64,000 nt of DNA, taken from positions 310,001 through 374,000 of the forward strand of contig JAEWOE010000006.1 in NCBI GenBank assembly GCA_023460995.1. The letters are read 5' to 3'. This stretch comes from Bacillota bacterium (GTDB lineage Bacteria > Bacillota_I > Bacilli_A > RF39 > UBA660). This document shows, one piece after another, positions 49,267 to 56,936 of the stretch. A model generated the notes under the pieces. That model saw only the letters and a list, made by a program, of their open reading frames with translations. It did no database searches and was not told the DNA's origin. A program made the translations under genes and the position numbers. How positions within the stretch are numbered: position 1 is the stretch's first letter; every line of letters starts with the position of its first letter.

Positions 49267-50967
49267 ATGATAATAGAAAAATTAGAAAATATAATAAAGG
49301 AATCATTTATAAAATCAGGATATGATGTAGAAAATGTTAGAGTAATAAAATCAAATCGTCCTGACTTATGTGATTACCAATGTGATGATATATTTAAATT
49401 AACGAAAATCTATCACCAAAGTCCTATTGAAATTGGAGAAAAAATAACTAAAGAAATAAATGACAATCTAAATTTTAATGAATATTTTGAAAAAGTTGAT
49501 TTTGTCAAACCAGGATTTATCAATATTACAGTAAGTAATAGTTTTATCAATAAATATTTAATGCAAATGACAAATGATATAAAGTCAATCTTGTGTCTTC
49601 CAGAAAAAAAAGAGACATTTGTAATAGATTTTGGTGGAGCTAATGTTGCTAAACCACTACATGTTGGCCATATGAGAACTATTTTAGTTGGTGAAAGTGT
49701 ATCAAGAATAATAAGATTTTTTGGACACAAAACTATTGGTGATGTTCATTTAGGAGATTATGGATTACAAATAGGTCAAGTTATTTATGGAATACTTAGA
49801 GATGGAAAGAGTACTGATGATATTAATATAAAGTATCTTGATAAAATATACCCAGAAATGAGTGGTATTTGTAAAGAAGATGAAGATATTAAAGCAAAAT
49901 GTGCTGAAATAACAAAAGAACTTCAAGATGGAAATTTAGAATATACTAAATTGTGGAAAAAAATACTTGAAGTGTCTGTTCAAGATATTAAAAAAAATTA
50001 TGACTATCTAGGGGCTAATTTTGACCTTTGGTTAGGTGAAAGCGATTCTTACAAATATTTAGAGCAATTAGAAAAATTATTTACTGATGAGAATATTCTA
50101 AGTGAAAGTGAAGGAGCAGTTATCGTTAATGTTTCTAAAACTGAAGACAAAAAGGAAATTCCACCACTTTTATTTAAAAAGAGTAATGGTGCTTACTTAT
50201 ATGCTTCTACTGATTTAGCTACTATACTTCAAAGAAAAAAAGATTTTAATCCTGAACATATTTTATATGTAGTAGATAATAGGCAAGCTCTTCATTTTGA
50301 GCAAGTATTTAGAGCGAGTGACTTAGGAAAACTTATGCCATACAGTTGTTTAGAACATTTGGGTTATGGAACAGTTAATGGTTCAGATGGTAAACCTTAC
50401 AAAACAAGAAATGGCGATAATCCAAAGCTAGAAGGTTTGTTTGAGACAGCAAGAGAAATATTTATTAGTAAAAAAGAAAGTAATAAGGATATGTCAAGGG
50501 AAGATGTAGACAAAATAGTTAACTCTATTTTAAAATTTGCAGATCTACAAAACTCTCGTGATAAAGATTACATTTTTGATTTAAATAAGTTTTCAGATGT
50601 TTCTGGCAAGACTGGACCATACATCTTATATACTTATTTAAGAATTAATAAGATATTAAAGGAAGAAAATTTAGATAATAATTTAACAAATAGCATATAT
50701 AATAAATATGATCGTGATTTAAGAATAGAGTTACTTAACTATGTAAATGCAGTAGAAATGGCTTTTAATGAAAGAAAACCTAATTATATTGCTGAATATG
50801 TTTATAATTTATGTGTAGCAAGTAATATATTCTATCAAAACAATCATATTGCTAATATGGATGATCAAATAAATAAGAATGATTGGTTATATATTTTAAC
50901 TATATCAAATAAAATAATTAAAGAAATGCTATATTTATTAGGTATTGAAATTCCATCAGTTATGTAG
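49267..50967 (+). CDS. argS: Arginine--tRNA ligase
   Basis: A 566-residue class I aminoacyl-tRNA synthetase charging tRNA-Arg. The N-terminal Add-1 domain spans about residues 1-95. The HIGH-type motif is HVGH (132-135) in VAKPLHVGHMRT, and the GDVHLGDYGLQIGQ motif follows. The KMSKS loop is lacking, as in most ArgRS, with the region around GTVNGSDGKPYKTRNG taking its place. The C-terminal DALR anticodon domain ends GIEIPSVM. TAGGAGAG precedes the ATG. rpoE follows with its own promoter. Confidence 0.97.
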   Translation: MIIEKLENIIKESFIKSGYDVENVRVIKSNRPDLCDYQCDDIFKLTKIYHQSPIEIGEKITKEINDNLNFNEYFEKVDFVKPGFINITVSNSFINKYLMQMTNDIKSILCLPEKKETFVIDFGGANVAKPLHVGHMRTILVGESVSRIIRFFGHKTIGDVHLGDYGLQIGQVIYGILRDGKSTDDINIKYLDKIYPEMSGICKEDEDIKAKCAEITKELQDGNLEYTKLWKKILEVSVQDIKKNYDYLGANFDLWLGESDSYKYLEQLEKLFTDENILSESEGAVIVNVSKTEDKKEIPPLLFKKSNGAYLYASTDLATILQRKKDFNPEHILYVVDNRQALHFEQVFRASDLGKLMPYSCLEHLGYGTVNGSDGKPYKTRNGDNPKLEGLFETAREIFISKKESNKDMSREDVDKIVNSILKFADLQNSRDKDYIFDLNKFSDVSGKTGPYILYTYLRINKILKEENLDNNLTNSIYNKYDRDLRIELLNYVNAVEMAFNERKPNYIAEYVYNLCVASNIFYQNNHIANMDDQINKNDWLYILTISNKIIKEMLYLLGIEIPSVM

Positions 50968-51017
50968 TGGTATTTATTTAACAATAATGCATATTATATA
51001 ACTGTCAAAAAAAAGTA

Positions 51018-51045
51018 TTGACACACATGAAAAATGTGGTAGAAT
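51018..51045 (+). promoter_or_regulatory. Promoter of rpoE
   Basis: TTGACA (51018-51023), then TGGTAGAAT with its -10 at 51040-51045, a 16-base spacer. It has both -35 and extended -10 features. Confidence 0.7.
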
Positions 51046-51077
51046 TAAATCTGGCGTATATATTGTAGGAGGATTTT

Positions 51078-51524
51078 ATGAAAATAGAAGATATGACAAA
51101 AGCAGAATTAGAATTACTATCTAATTGTGATTTAACAGCCTTGTTATTAAAAGAAAATAAGCAGCCAATGAATACACCAAGTATATTCAAAAAAATATGC
51201 TCATTGTTAGGTTATACTGATGAAGAGTATACAAATAAAATTGGCGAGTTTTATACTTCATTAACTACAGATAAAAGATTTATTCTATTAGATACAGTTG
51301 AATGGGATCTAAGAGATAATCACGCTGTAAAAATTAGTGTTGACGATGATGAAGAAGAAGAAATCGAAATAGATGAATATGATGAAGAGGATGAAGAAAA
51401 TCTTGAAGTAGAAGAAGATGCAGAAGATATTGAAGAACCTCTAGAAGATGAAGATTTAGATATTGACGATGATGAAGATATTGATGATTTAGCAATTGTT
51501 GACGAAGAAGAAATAGACTTATAA
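51078..51524 (+). CDS. rpoE: DNA-directed RNA polymerase subunit delta
   Basis: The 148-residue protein has an N-terminal HARE-type winged-helix domain (about residues 1-85: MTKAELELLSNCDLTALLL...FIL and VEWDLRDNH) and a C-terminal tail of 60 residues made mostly of Asp and Glu. It is the delta subunit found in Firmicutes that increases polymerase recycling and helps the response to initiating nucleotide levels. TAGGAGG precedes the ATG. The argS-rpoE order is as in Bacillus. Confidence 0.95.
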   Translation: MKIEDMTKAELELLSNCDLTALLLKENKQPMNTPSIFKKICSLLGYTDEEYTNKIGEFYTSLTTDKRFILLDTVEWDLRDNHAVKISVDDDEEEEIEIDEYDEEDEENLEVEEDAEDIEEPLEDEDLDIDDDEDIDDLAIVDEEEIDL

Positions 51525-51575
51525 AAAAACTAGAAATAAAATTGAACATTTAGTTCAGTTATTTCTAGTTTTTTA
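51524..51575. terminator. Bidirectional terminator with nested hairpin
   Basis: AAAAAACTAGAAATAA pairs with TTATTTCTAGTTTTTT (51559-51574), enclosing TGAAC (51543-51547) and GTTCA (51553-51557). It serves the convergent rpoE and lipoprotein genes. Confidence 0.85.
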
Positions 51576-52286
51576 TTAGTTTATTGGACTATAGAAATTG
51601 ATTTCTCCAGTTTTTCCATTATACATAGGTATATATACAAAACTTACTCCGTACTTATTAATTATTCTTATATACATTCTTGGGATAGTTTCAGGCGGAA
51701 AGGCTTTTACAATTATTTTTCCTTTGCTTTCATCATCTTCGTATATAATATTTTCGGGTATAACATTACCATCTTCATCTAATTTAGCTTCATATATGGA
51801 TATCTGTTTTACTTTTTCATTAAGATTTATAATAATTGATTGGTCAGTTTCTTCATATTTTACGATTGTTCCATCATTTTCTGTATAGTCATTATCATAC
51901 TTTATATTAAAATTATCAGTTGTATACTTATTAAAAATATCTTCAAGAATAGATTCTATTTCTTTATCGTTTCCACATAAGAAACTGCCGCTGTTATTAT
52001 TACTTTTCTTATAACATATATTATTTTCTATAAAAACGAATTCATATTTATCATTTTCTGTTTCAATGATAAGAGGACTAGTATCATCTTTTAATACATC
52101 AATAGCAGAATTACTATTGAAATCAATACTATTTATCTTATCTATAATATCATTCATATCATCATCAAGTAAAACAATATTTTTATAGTTAATAGTTGTG
52201 ACATTTTCTAATAGTTCAGTATCTTTTGTACAACCAGTAACAAGTAAAATAAAAACAAATATTAAATATACACAATATTTTTTCAT
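51576..52286 (-). CDS. Lipoprotein of unknown function
   Basis: The 236-residue product has a signal peptide and lipobox LVTGC (Cys about residue 19), so it is anchored on the outside. The mature part is acidic (many Asp, Glu, Asn) with beta-rich pattern and two cysteines (ENNICYK and GSFLCGN) that could pair. The C-terminal region IPRMYIRIINKYGVSFVYIPMYNGKTG is hydrophobic-alternating. I recognise no family. The minus-strand start has AGGTGAC upstream. Confidence 0.75.
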   Translation of the reverse strand: MKKYCVYLIFVFILLVTGCTKDTELLENVTTINYKNIVLLDDDMNDIIDKINSIDFNSNSAIDVLKDDTSPLIIETENDKYEFVFIENNICYKKSNNNSGSFLCGNDKEIESILEDIFNKYTTDNFNIKYDNDYTENDGTIVKYEETDQSIIINLNEKVKQISIYEAKLDEDGNVIPENIIYEDDESKGKIIVKAFPPETIPRMYIRIINKYGVSFVYIPMYNGKTGEINFYSPIN

Positions 52287-52302
52287 AACGTCACCTGTAT
52301 TA

Positions 52303-52311
52303 AGTATAGCA
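52303..52311 (-). promoter_or_regulatory. Extended -10 promoter of the lipoprotein gene
   Basis: On the minus strand TGCTATACT lies 17 bases before the ATG at 52286. Confidence 0.55.
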
Positions 52312-52373
52312 CACTTTAATTAGCCTATACAAAAAATATAGTTATTCATACTATAAAATGAGGAGGAAATAGT

Positions 52374-52808
52374 ATGAATAACTATAGAGACTATTATAAT
52401 TACAACAATAATAATTATAATCAGCCAAATTATGATCAAAGTAATGAAAAAATAACAAATTTATATGATGCATATCAAGGGTTCATTAGGGGTAATTTAT
52501 TTCCAGATTTATACAACTCTTATAGAGTTAGTAATCCAATAGAAATTAAACCAAGTAATGAGCAGGCGGAAATATTAACTAATATTGACGCGCTAGAATT
52601 TGCAATGCAAGATTTGAATTTGTACTTGGACATGAATCCAAATGACAGTAAAATGATTGAATTATATAATTATTATTTAAAACAAAATAAAGAATTTTTA
52701 AATATCTATCAAAATAAATATGGCCCAATATTATTAGATAGTGAAGCTATAAAAGGCGGAAGATGGGATTGGATAAACTCACCATGGCCTTGGGAGGGAA
52801 ATAAGTAA
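52374..52808 (+). CDS. CotJA-CotJB fusion spore coat protein
   Basis: The 144-residue protein has an Asn/Tyr-rich start (about residues 1-25), then LYDAYQGFIRGNLFPDLYNSY, which matches the CotJA core, then from about residue 65 EILTNIDALEFAMQDLNLYLDMNPND... and the ending WDWINSPWPWEG, which match CotJB. In Bacillus these are two separate coat proteins of about 80 and 87 residues. Here they form one chain. The next gene starts at the last base of the stop (TAATG). AGGAGG precedes the ATG, with the cotJC gene as operon partner. Confidence 0.83.
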   Translation: MNNYRDYYNYNNNNYNQPNYDQSNEKITNLYDAYQGFIRGNLFPDLYNSYRVSNPIEIKPSNEQAEILTNIDALEFAMQDLNLYLDMNPNDSKMIELYNYYLKQNKEFLNIYQNKYGPILLDSEAIKGGRWDWINSPWPWEGNK

Positions 52809-53365
52809 TGTGGAAGTATGAAAAAAAATTAGCTTATCCTGTTAATATAAGAAAAAAGGATTTGAAAATGGCTAAATTTTTGCTAGCACAATATGGTGGA
52901 CCTGACTCAGAACTTAGTGCAGCCCTTCAATATTTAAATCAAAGATACACTATGCCGGATGATAAGGGAAAAGCATTACTAACTGATATAGCTACAGAAG
53001 AATTTGGTCATGTTGAAATGATTGCCACAATGATAATTCAACTTACAAGGGATGCAACTGTTGATGAAATGAAAAAATATGGTTTGGGCGGTATATATAC
53101 AATGCATGATAATGCAATATTTCCAGCAAGCCCAACAGGTGAACCATACACAACTGCTTATATATCAACAACAGGTGATTATATAGCTGACTTAGAAAGT
53201 AATATGGCTTCTGAGCAAAGAGCAAGAGCAACATACGAGCATTTAATTGATTTAACTGATGATGTGGATGTAATAGCACCGCTTCTATTTTTAAGACAAA
53301 GAGAAGTAGTACATTATCAAAGATTTAAAGAATTAAGAAATTATTATTTAGAAAAAAAGATTTAG
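52808..53365 (+). CDS. cotJC: Manganese catalase-like spore coat protein CotJC
   Basis: The 185-residue protein has the ferritin-like four-helix fold of Mn-catalases: EKKLAYPVNI, YGGPDSELSAALQYLNQRY (Glu ligand), ATEEFGHVEMI (Glu and His ligands), EQRARATYEHLI and FLRQREVVHYQRF (Glu and His ligands). It belongs to the spore coat/catalase family and may protect spores from peroxide. Its ATG overlaps the stop of the cotJA-JB gene by one base, and GGGAGG lies upstream of it. The length is typical for CotJC. Confidence 0.92.
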   Translation: MWKYEKKLAYPVNIRKKDLKMAKFLLAQYGGPDSELSAALQYLNQRYTMPDDKGKALLTDIATEEFGHVEMIATMIIQLTRDATVDEMKKYGLGGIYTMHDNAIFPASPTGEPYTTAYISTTGDYIADLESNMASEQRARATYEHLIDLTDDVDVIAPLLFLRQREVVHYQRFKELRNYYLEKKI

Positions 53366-53375
53366 TAAATAATTC

Positions 53376-53403
53376 TTTTTTTTTTTTTTAAATAGTGTAT
53401 AAT
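53376..53403 (+). promoter_or_regulatory. Promoter of the first cysteine-rich gene, with T-tract at -35
   Basis: A run of 14 T (53376-53389), partly the terminator tail of cotJC, is followed by TGTATAAT, with TATAAT at 53398-53403. The T run starts 22 bases before the -10. The leader to the ATG is about 80 bases. Confidence 0.5.
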
Positions 53404-53484
53404 GAAATTATAATTAACTTACAAAAATAGACAACAATCGACAAATTACTAAATAATTTTAATTTAAATTAAAGAGGTATGAAG

Positions 53485-56400
53485 ATGAAATTAAAAAATT
53501 TAAAGAAACATGCAAAAGTATTAAACTTTGTCTTATTAGCAATTGTTTCCTTTTCATTTTGTTTAGCTAGTGTATACGCTGATGAGTATAATGGAACTGG
53601 TACACATTCTATTGGGTGTAAAGGCCAAAAGAATTGTGAGTGTAATCAAAGTAATACACAGTTATGTATATGGGATATAAGTAATCACGTTATTTTAAAA
53701 GTATCTTTATATTATTTTCCAAGTAAAACTGGATTAAGTGGTGGAGAAGAAATAGGAAATCTATTATACGCAAATGGGAATATTGATTATTATAAAAGCA
53801 AAGGTTTCTTTTCAGGAAAAACAATATATCCGCTACCGACTGATGTTTTTCCAACTAGTACAAGAGGCGGTATTTCTGGACCAGCTGAAGCGTTTTTTTA
53901 TAATGATAAAGATAACTTTCGTAAAGTTTTTACTAGAATAACTGATGTTTCATTAGCAGAGGATAAAAGGGACGATGATGATGATCAATTACAAGAATAT
54001 ATGTTAAAGTATTGTTCAACACGTGGCTATGGAAATACTTTAAAAGAGTGCCATCAGACAATAGGTGGAAGTAAAGGATTTAGAATTGTTATTCAACCTA
54101 TTATAACTGGTATATATGGTTCTGATGATAAGATTAGATTGGGTACAGTAAAAGAAATATTTAAAAATTATAATATATGGAATTCTGATAGTACAAAACT
54201 TGCGGCATCTACCGCAATGTATTTGGATAGATTAGATTTAGGGTTTTCAACAGGTGTATCAAGTCCTCTTCAAAGTAGTTCAGAGATTTCAAAAACAAGT
54301 TCAGCATATGGATTAAATATGTTTACTTGGCCAGTGAAAATTGAAGATAAAGCATGTAATCCTGCAGTAGATGGCGTTAAAGTATGCTGTGATAAACACT
54401 CAGTTAAGTATGAAACTGACGCAAATAATCACGATATAACTAAAATAACTAAGCCAATGACACAAGCACAATTAAACAGTGCAGAATGTAATAATGTTTG
54501 TGACCCAAAAGTTGACGGAGTTAGAAAATGCTGTAAAAAAAATAACATAAAGGATGCAACAGATGCAGCCAATCATGATAAAACTAAAGTAACTTCTCCA
54601 ATGACTCAAAAACAATTAAATGAAGCTGGTTGTAATGATACTTGTGATCCAGCAGTGGATGGTGTTAAAGTATGTTGTTCTGCTTATTCAATAAAATATG
54701 CATCAGATCCAGCAAATTACGACTTAACTAAAATAGCTACTCCAATGACTCAGTCTCAATTAGATGCTGCAGGTTGTAATCCAGATATTGCATGTTCAAC
54801 CACTTATAAAATGACAACAAGTGTACCATCAACTTGTCAAAACAGCATTTCTGGACTAGTTTCAGATAGTGCTAGTTGGGAATGCGTATTTAAAAGCACA
54901 CTTCCAGCAAATGATTCTACTGTAAAAAACAATTATGCATTTACGAGTTTTTCAAATAGATATTGTTCAGTTTATTGTAAAGAACAAATCGAATATACTT
55001 TGCCTGGAAATGGCGCATATGCTGATGCAGGAACTTATTTTGTAGTTACAATGCACTCAGGATATCAAAAAATAGGACCTATAACATATAAAGGTACAAG
55101 TACTTGTCGTGTTACGGACGAAAGAAATAGTGAAAACGGTATTATTGATGTAGCACAGTTTGTTGCAGATTTTAACTCAGCTAATTACTCAGTATTAGCA
55201 GCCTACGATAGATGGCAATATGCAGAACTTCAAAATGAAGTAATTAATGATGGAACAAGTCATTATTGGGGTTCAACATGTTCTGATTCGTGGTGCGTTG
55301 ATTGGGACACAAGAGAAATATGTACAACGGTAAAAAAAGTAAAATCTTGTTATAATTATACGTATTGTTCTGATTACGATCATTGTTCTGAATATAGATC
55401 AGGTTCGTATTGGACGTATAATAATAAATATTATTATGGTTCGACTTTCTCATCTTCTACAGGAATTTCTAATGGTGGCTGTGGCTGTAATTCTAGATGC
55501 GGTTCATCATGTACACCAAAGGTAAGCCTAAAAGATACAGCATCTTTAAGAAGTGCTTATATATCAGCAGTTAACTATAGAACAAGTTTATTAGAAGAAT
55601 TGAAGAAATGTAATAATTTTTATAAAACATATAGAGAATTTAAACCAACTCTTACATTTGCTTATGATGATGTTTTGTATAAAAAGACTTATACATTAAA
55701 AGCAACTGGATCTGCTAGCTCATATACTGATTATTTAGCATCTGGTAGTAGTAAAGGATCTAAAAACTCATCAGTAATGTCTTATGGCAATTCGGTAAGT
55801 AGTGATGCAAGTTATGAAAGTTCTTCTTATAATACAAATTCAACTTCAGTACGTGGATACGCAAATTTAATTAATTACTATGATTGCGGTTATAGTGTTA
55901 CGAAAACTGGTTGTACAGCTATTAATCAGTATGTTTATCCAACTAATGCTTGGTATGAGCAGGTAACTACAAGAACTTATACTTATACATTGCCTGATGG
56001 TATAAATAATTATGTTGACAAGCCAAGTGGATTCTCTTCTTCTACGCCAACATCAAATTATGATTATATACCATTTAGTAATTTACCGATTCATTTTTCT
56101 ACAAAACCAGGTAATTATAATTATACGATAACAACAACATCATATGGACCGGGAAATAAATTCAATTCATATATTATTGGCAACACCAATTTTAATGGTA
56201 GATCTTATCATGCAAATAGTGCTTATAATTGTACATATAGAATAGATTGCAACAAAACTATAATATGTGGTGCAAATAGTTGTGACAATAGTTGTGACCG
56301 TGGTGATAATGATAATACAGGAACAGATTTAATATTTAGACCGATTTCTTTATATTATCCGTTCCCAGGACAAAGTGCTACAACTACAAATCAAAGAAAT

Positions 56401-56775
56401 GCAGGTTACAACTGGTCTGTAGCAAGTGGAAGTGACGCTATTAACAAGTTTATTTATAATAATAGAGGAGTTTCTTATTATGACTTATATAAATTACAAC
56501 CTATGTATGAAATAACATTAACTCCAGCATTAATGAGAAAAATCAAAGCTTACAATGATACTCAAAATAGTACTAGAGCTTGGTACTATAGAGGAACAGC
56601 AAAAGAAATGTATACAACTGTTGGTTATTCTGATTTCTCATTAGCATGCAAAAACAATTCGGATGGAAGCAAATCTTCAAACTGTACTAGTTCAATAATT
56701 AGAAGCTGGGGTGTTAGAGGATGTGCTATTTCTGGAAGTGGTTATTATAGATGTGGTAATACAGTTGCTTGGTAA
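53485..56775 (+). CDS. Giant cysteine-rich secreted protein 1
   Basis: The ATG at 53485 has GAGGT at a proper distance; ATG 53479 abuts it. The 1096-residue protein has a signal peptide (ends about residue 33, SVYA). An N-terminal domain contains LYYFPSKTGLSGG and IGGSKGFRIVIQPIITGIYG. Three 48-residue repeats with CC pairs (about residues 291-434) follow, then a middle domain with DSWCVDWDTRE, a cysteine cluster GCGCNSRCGSSC (about 662-673), a helix DTASLRSAYISAVNYRTSLL and a long Ser/Tyr/Thr-rich C-terminal part ending RCGNTVAW. No LPxTG, TM anchor or known enzyme motif is seen. It is a paralogue of the next gene and of no family I recognise. Confidence 0.8.
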   Translation: MKLKNLKKHAKVLNFVLLAIVSFSFCLASVYADEYNGTGTHSIGCKGQKNCECNQSNTQLCIWDISNHVILKVSLYYFPSKTGLSGGEEIGNLLYANGNIDYYKSKGFFSGKTIYPLPTDVFPTSTRGGISGPAEAFFYNDKDNFRKVFTRITDVSLAEDKRDDDDDQLQEYMLKYCSTRGYGNTLKECHQTIGGSKGFRIVIQPIITGIYGSDDKIRLGTVKEIFKNYNIWNSDSTKLAASTAMYLDRLDLGFSTGVSSPLQSSSEISKTSSAYGLNMFTWPVKIEDKACNPAVDGVKVCCDKHSVKYETDANNHDITKITKPMTQAQLNSAECNNVCDPKVDGVRKCCKKNNIKDATDAANHDKTKVTSPMTQKQLNEAGCNDTCDPAVDGVKVCCSAYSIKYASDPANYDLTKIATPMTQSQLDAAGCNPDIACSTTYKMTTSVPSTCQNSISGLVSDSASWECVFKSTLPANDSTVKNNYAFTSFSNRYCSVYCKEQIEYTLPGNGAYADAGTYFVVTMHSGYQKIGPITYKGTSTCRVTDERNSENGIIDVAQFVADFNSANYSVLAAYDRWQYAELQNEVINDGTSHYWGSTCSDSWCVDWDTREICTTVKKVKSCYNYTYCSDYDHCSEYRSGSYWTYNNKYYYGSTFSSSTGISNGGCGCNSRCGSSCTPKVSLKDTASLRSAYISAVNYRTSLLEELKKCNNFYKTYREFKPTLTFAYDDVLYKKTYTLKATGSASSYTDYLASGSSKGSKNSSVMSYGNSVSSDASYESSSYNTNSTSVRGYANLINYYDCGYSVTKTGCTAINQYVYPTNAWYEQVTTRTYTYTLPDGINNYVDKPSGFSSSTPTSNYDYIPFSNLPIHFSTKPGNYNYTITTTSYGPGNKFNSYIIGNTNFNGRSYHANSAYNCTYRIDCNKTIICGANSCDNSCDRGDNDNTGTDLIFRPISLYYPFPGQSATTTNQRNAGYNWSVASGSDAINKFIYNNRGVSYYDLYKLQPMYEITLTPALMRKIKAYNDTQNSTRAWYYRGTAKEMYTTVGYSDFSLACKNNSDGSKSSNCTSSIIRSWGVRGCAISGSGYYRCGNTVAW
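54355..54786 (+). repeat. Three tandem 144-bp repeats
   Basis: Units start exactly at 54355, 54499 and 54643. Each encodes 48 residues of the pattern C[ND]PxVxGVxxCC...IK..[TS]D.AN.D.TK....PMTQ..L..A.CN. The next gene has one unit at 57771-57914. Confidence 0.9.
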
Positions 56776-56785
56776 TTAAAATAGT

Positions 56786-56846
56786 AAAAAAGATTTATTA
56801 TAAGTGTCAATGATAACACGCTTTATAATTTAAATCTTTTTTTTTT
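56786..56846 (+). terminator. Terminator of cysteine-rich gene 1, nested stem
   Basis: AAAAAAGATTTA (56786-56797) pairs with TAAATCTTTTTT (56831-56842), enclosing TTATAAGTGT and ACAC...TTATAA as an inner stem. The T tail extends to 56846 and abuts the next promoter. Confidence 0.85.
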
Positions 56847-56865
56847 GATAGAAATAATGTATAAT
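56837..56865 (+). promoter_or_regulatory. Promoter of cysteine-rich gene 2, T-tract at -35
   Basis: The terminator T run starts at 56837, 23 bases before TATAAT (56860-56865), the -35 distance for a 17-base spacer; TG directly precedes the -10. Confidence 0.5.
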
Positions 56866-56936
56866 GTAAATATTAAAAGTATAGAAAGAATCTAAAAAGA
56901 ACATTTAAATCTTCTTTAGATTGAAAGGGTAGAAAA

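Noticed and set aside
49267..50967. ArgS defective because KMSKS is absent
   Set aside because: Most arginyl-tRNA synthetases lack a canonical KMSKS; the HIGH motif and other blocks are intact.
53043..53279. Antisense frame of 78 codons within cotJC
   Set aside because: It has His/Leu/Gln-rich shadow composition and the sense frame is clearly coding.
54355..54786. CRISPR-like array
   Set aside because: The regular repeats are contiguous coding units of 144 bp without spacers; no cas genes are present.
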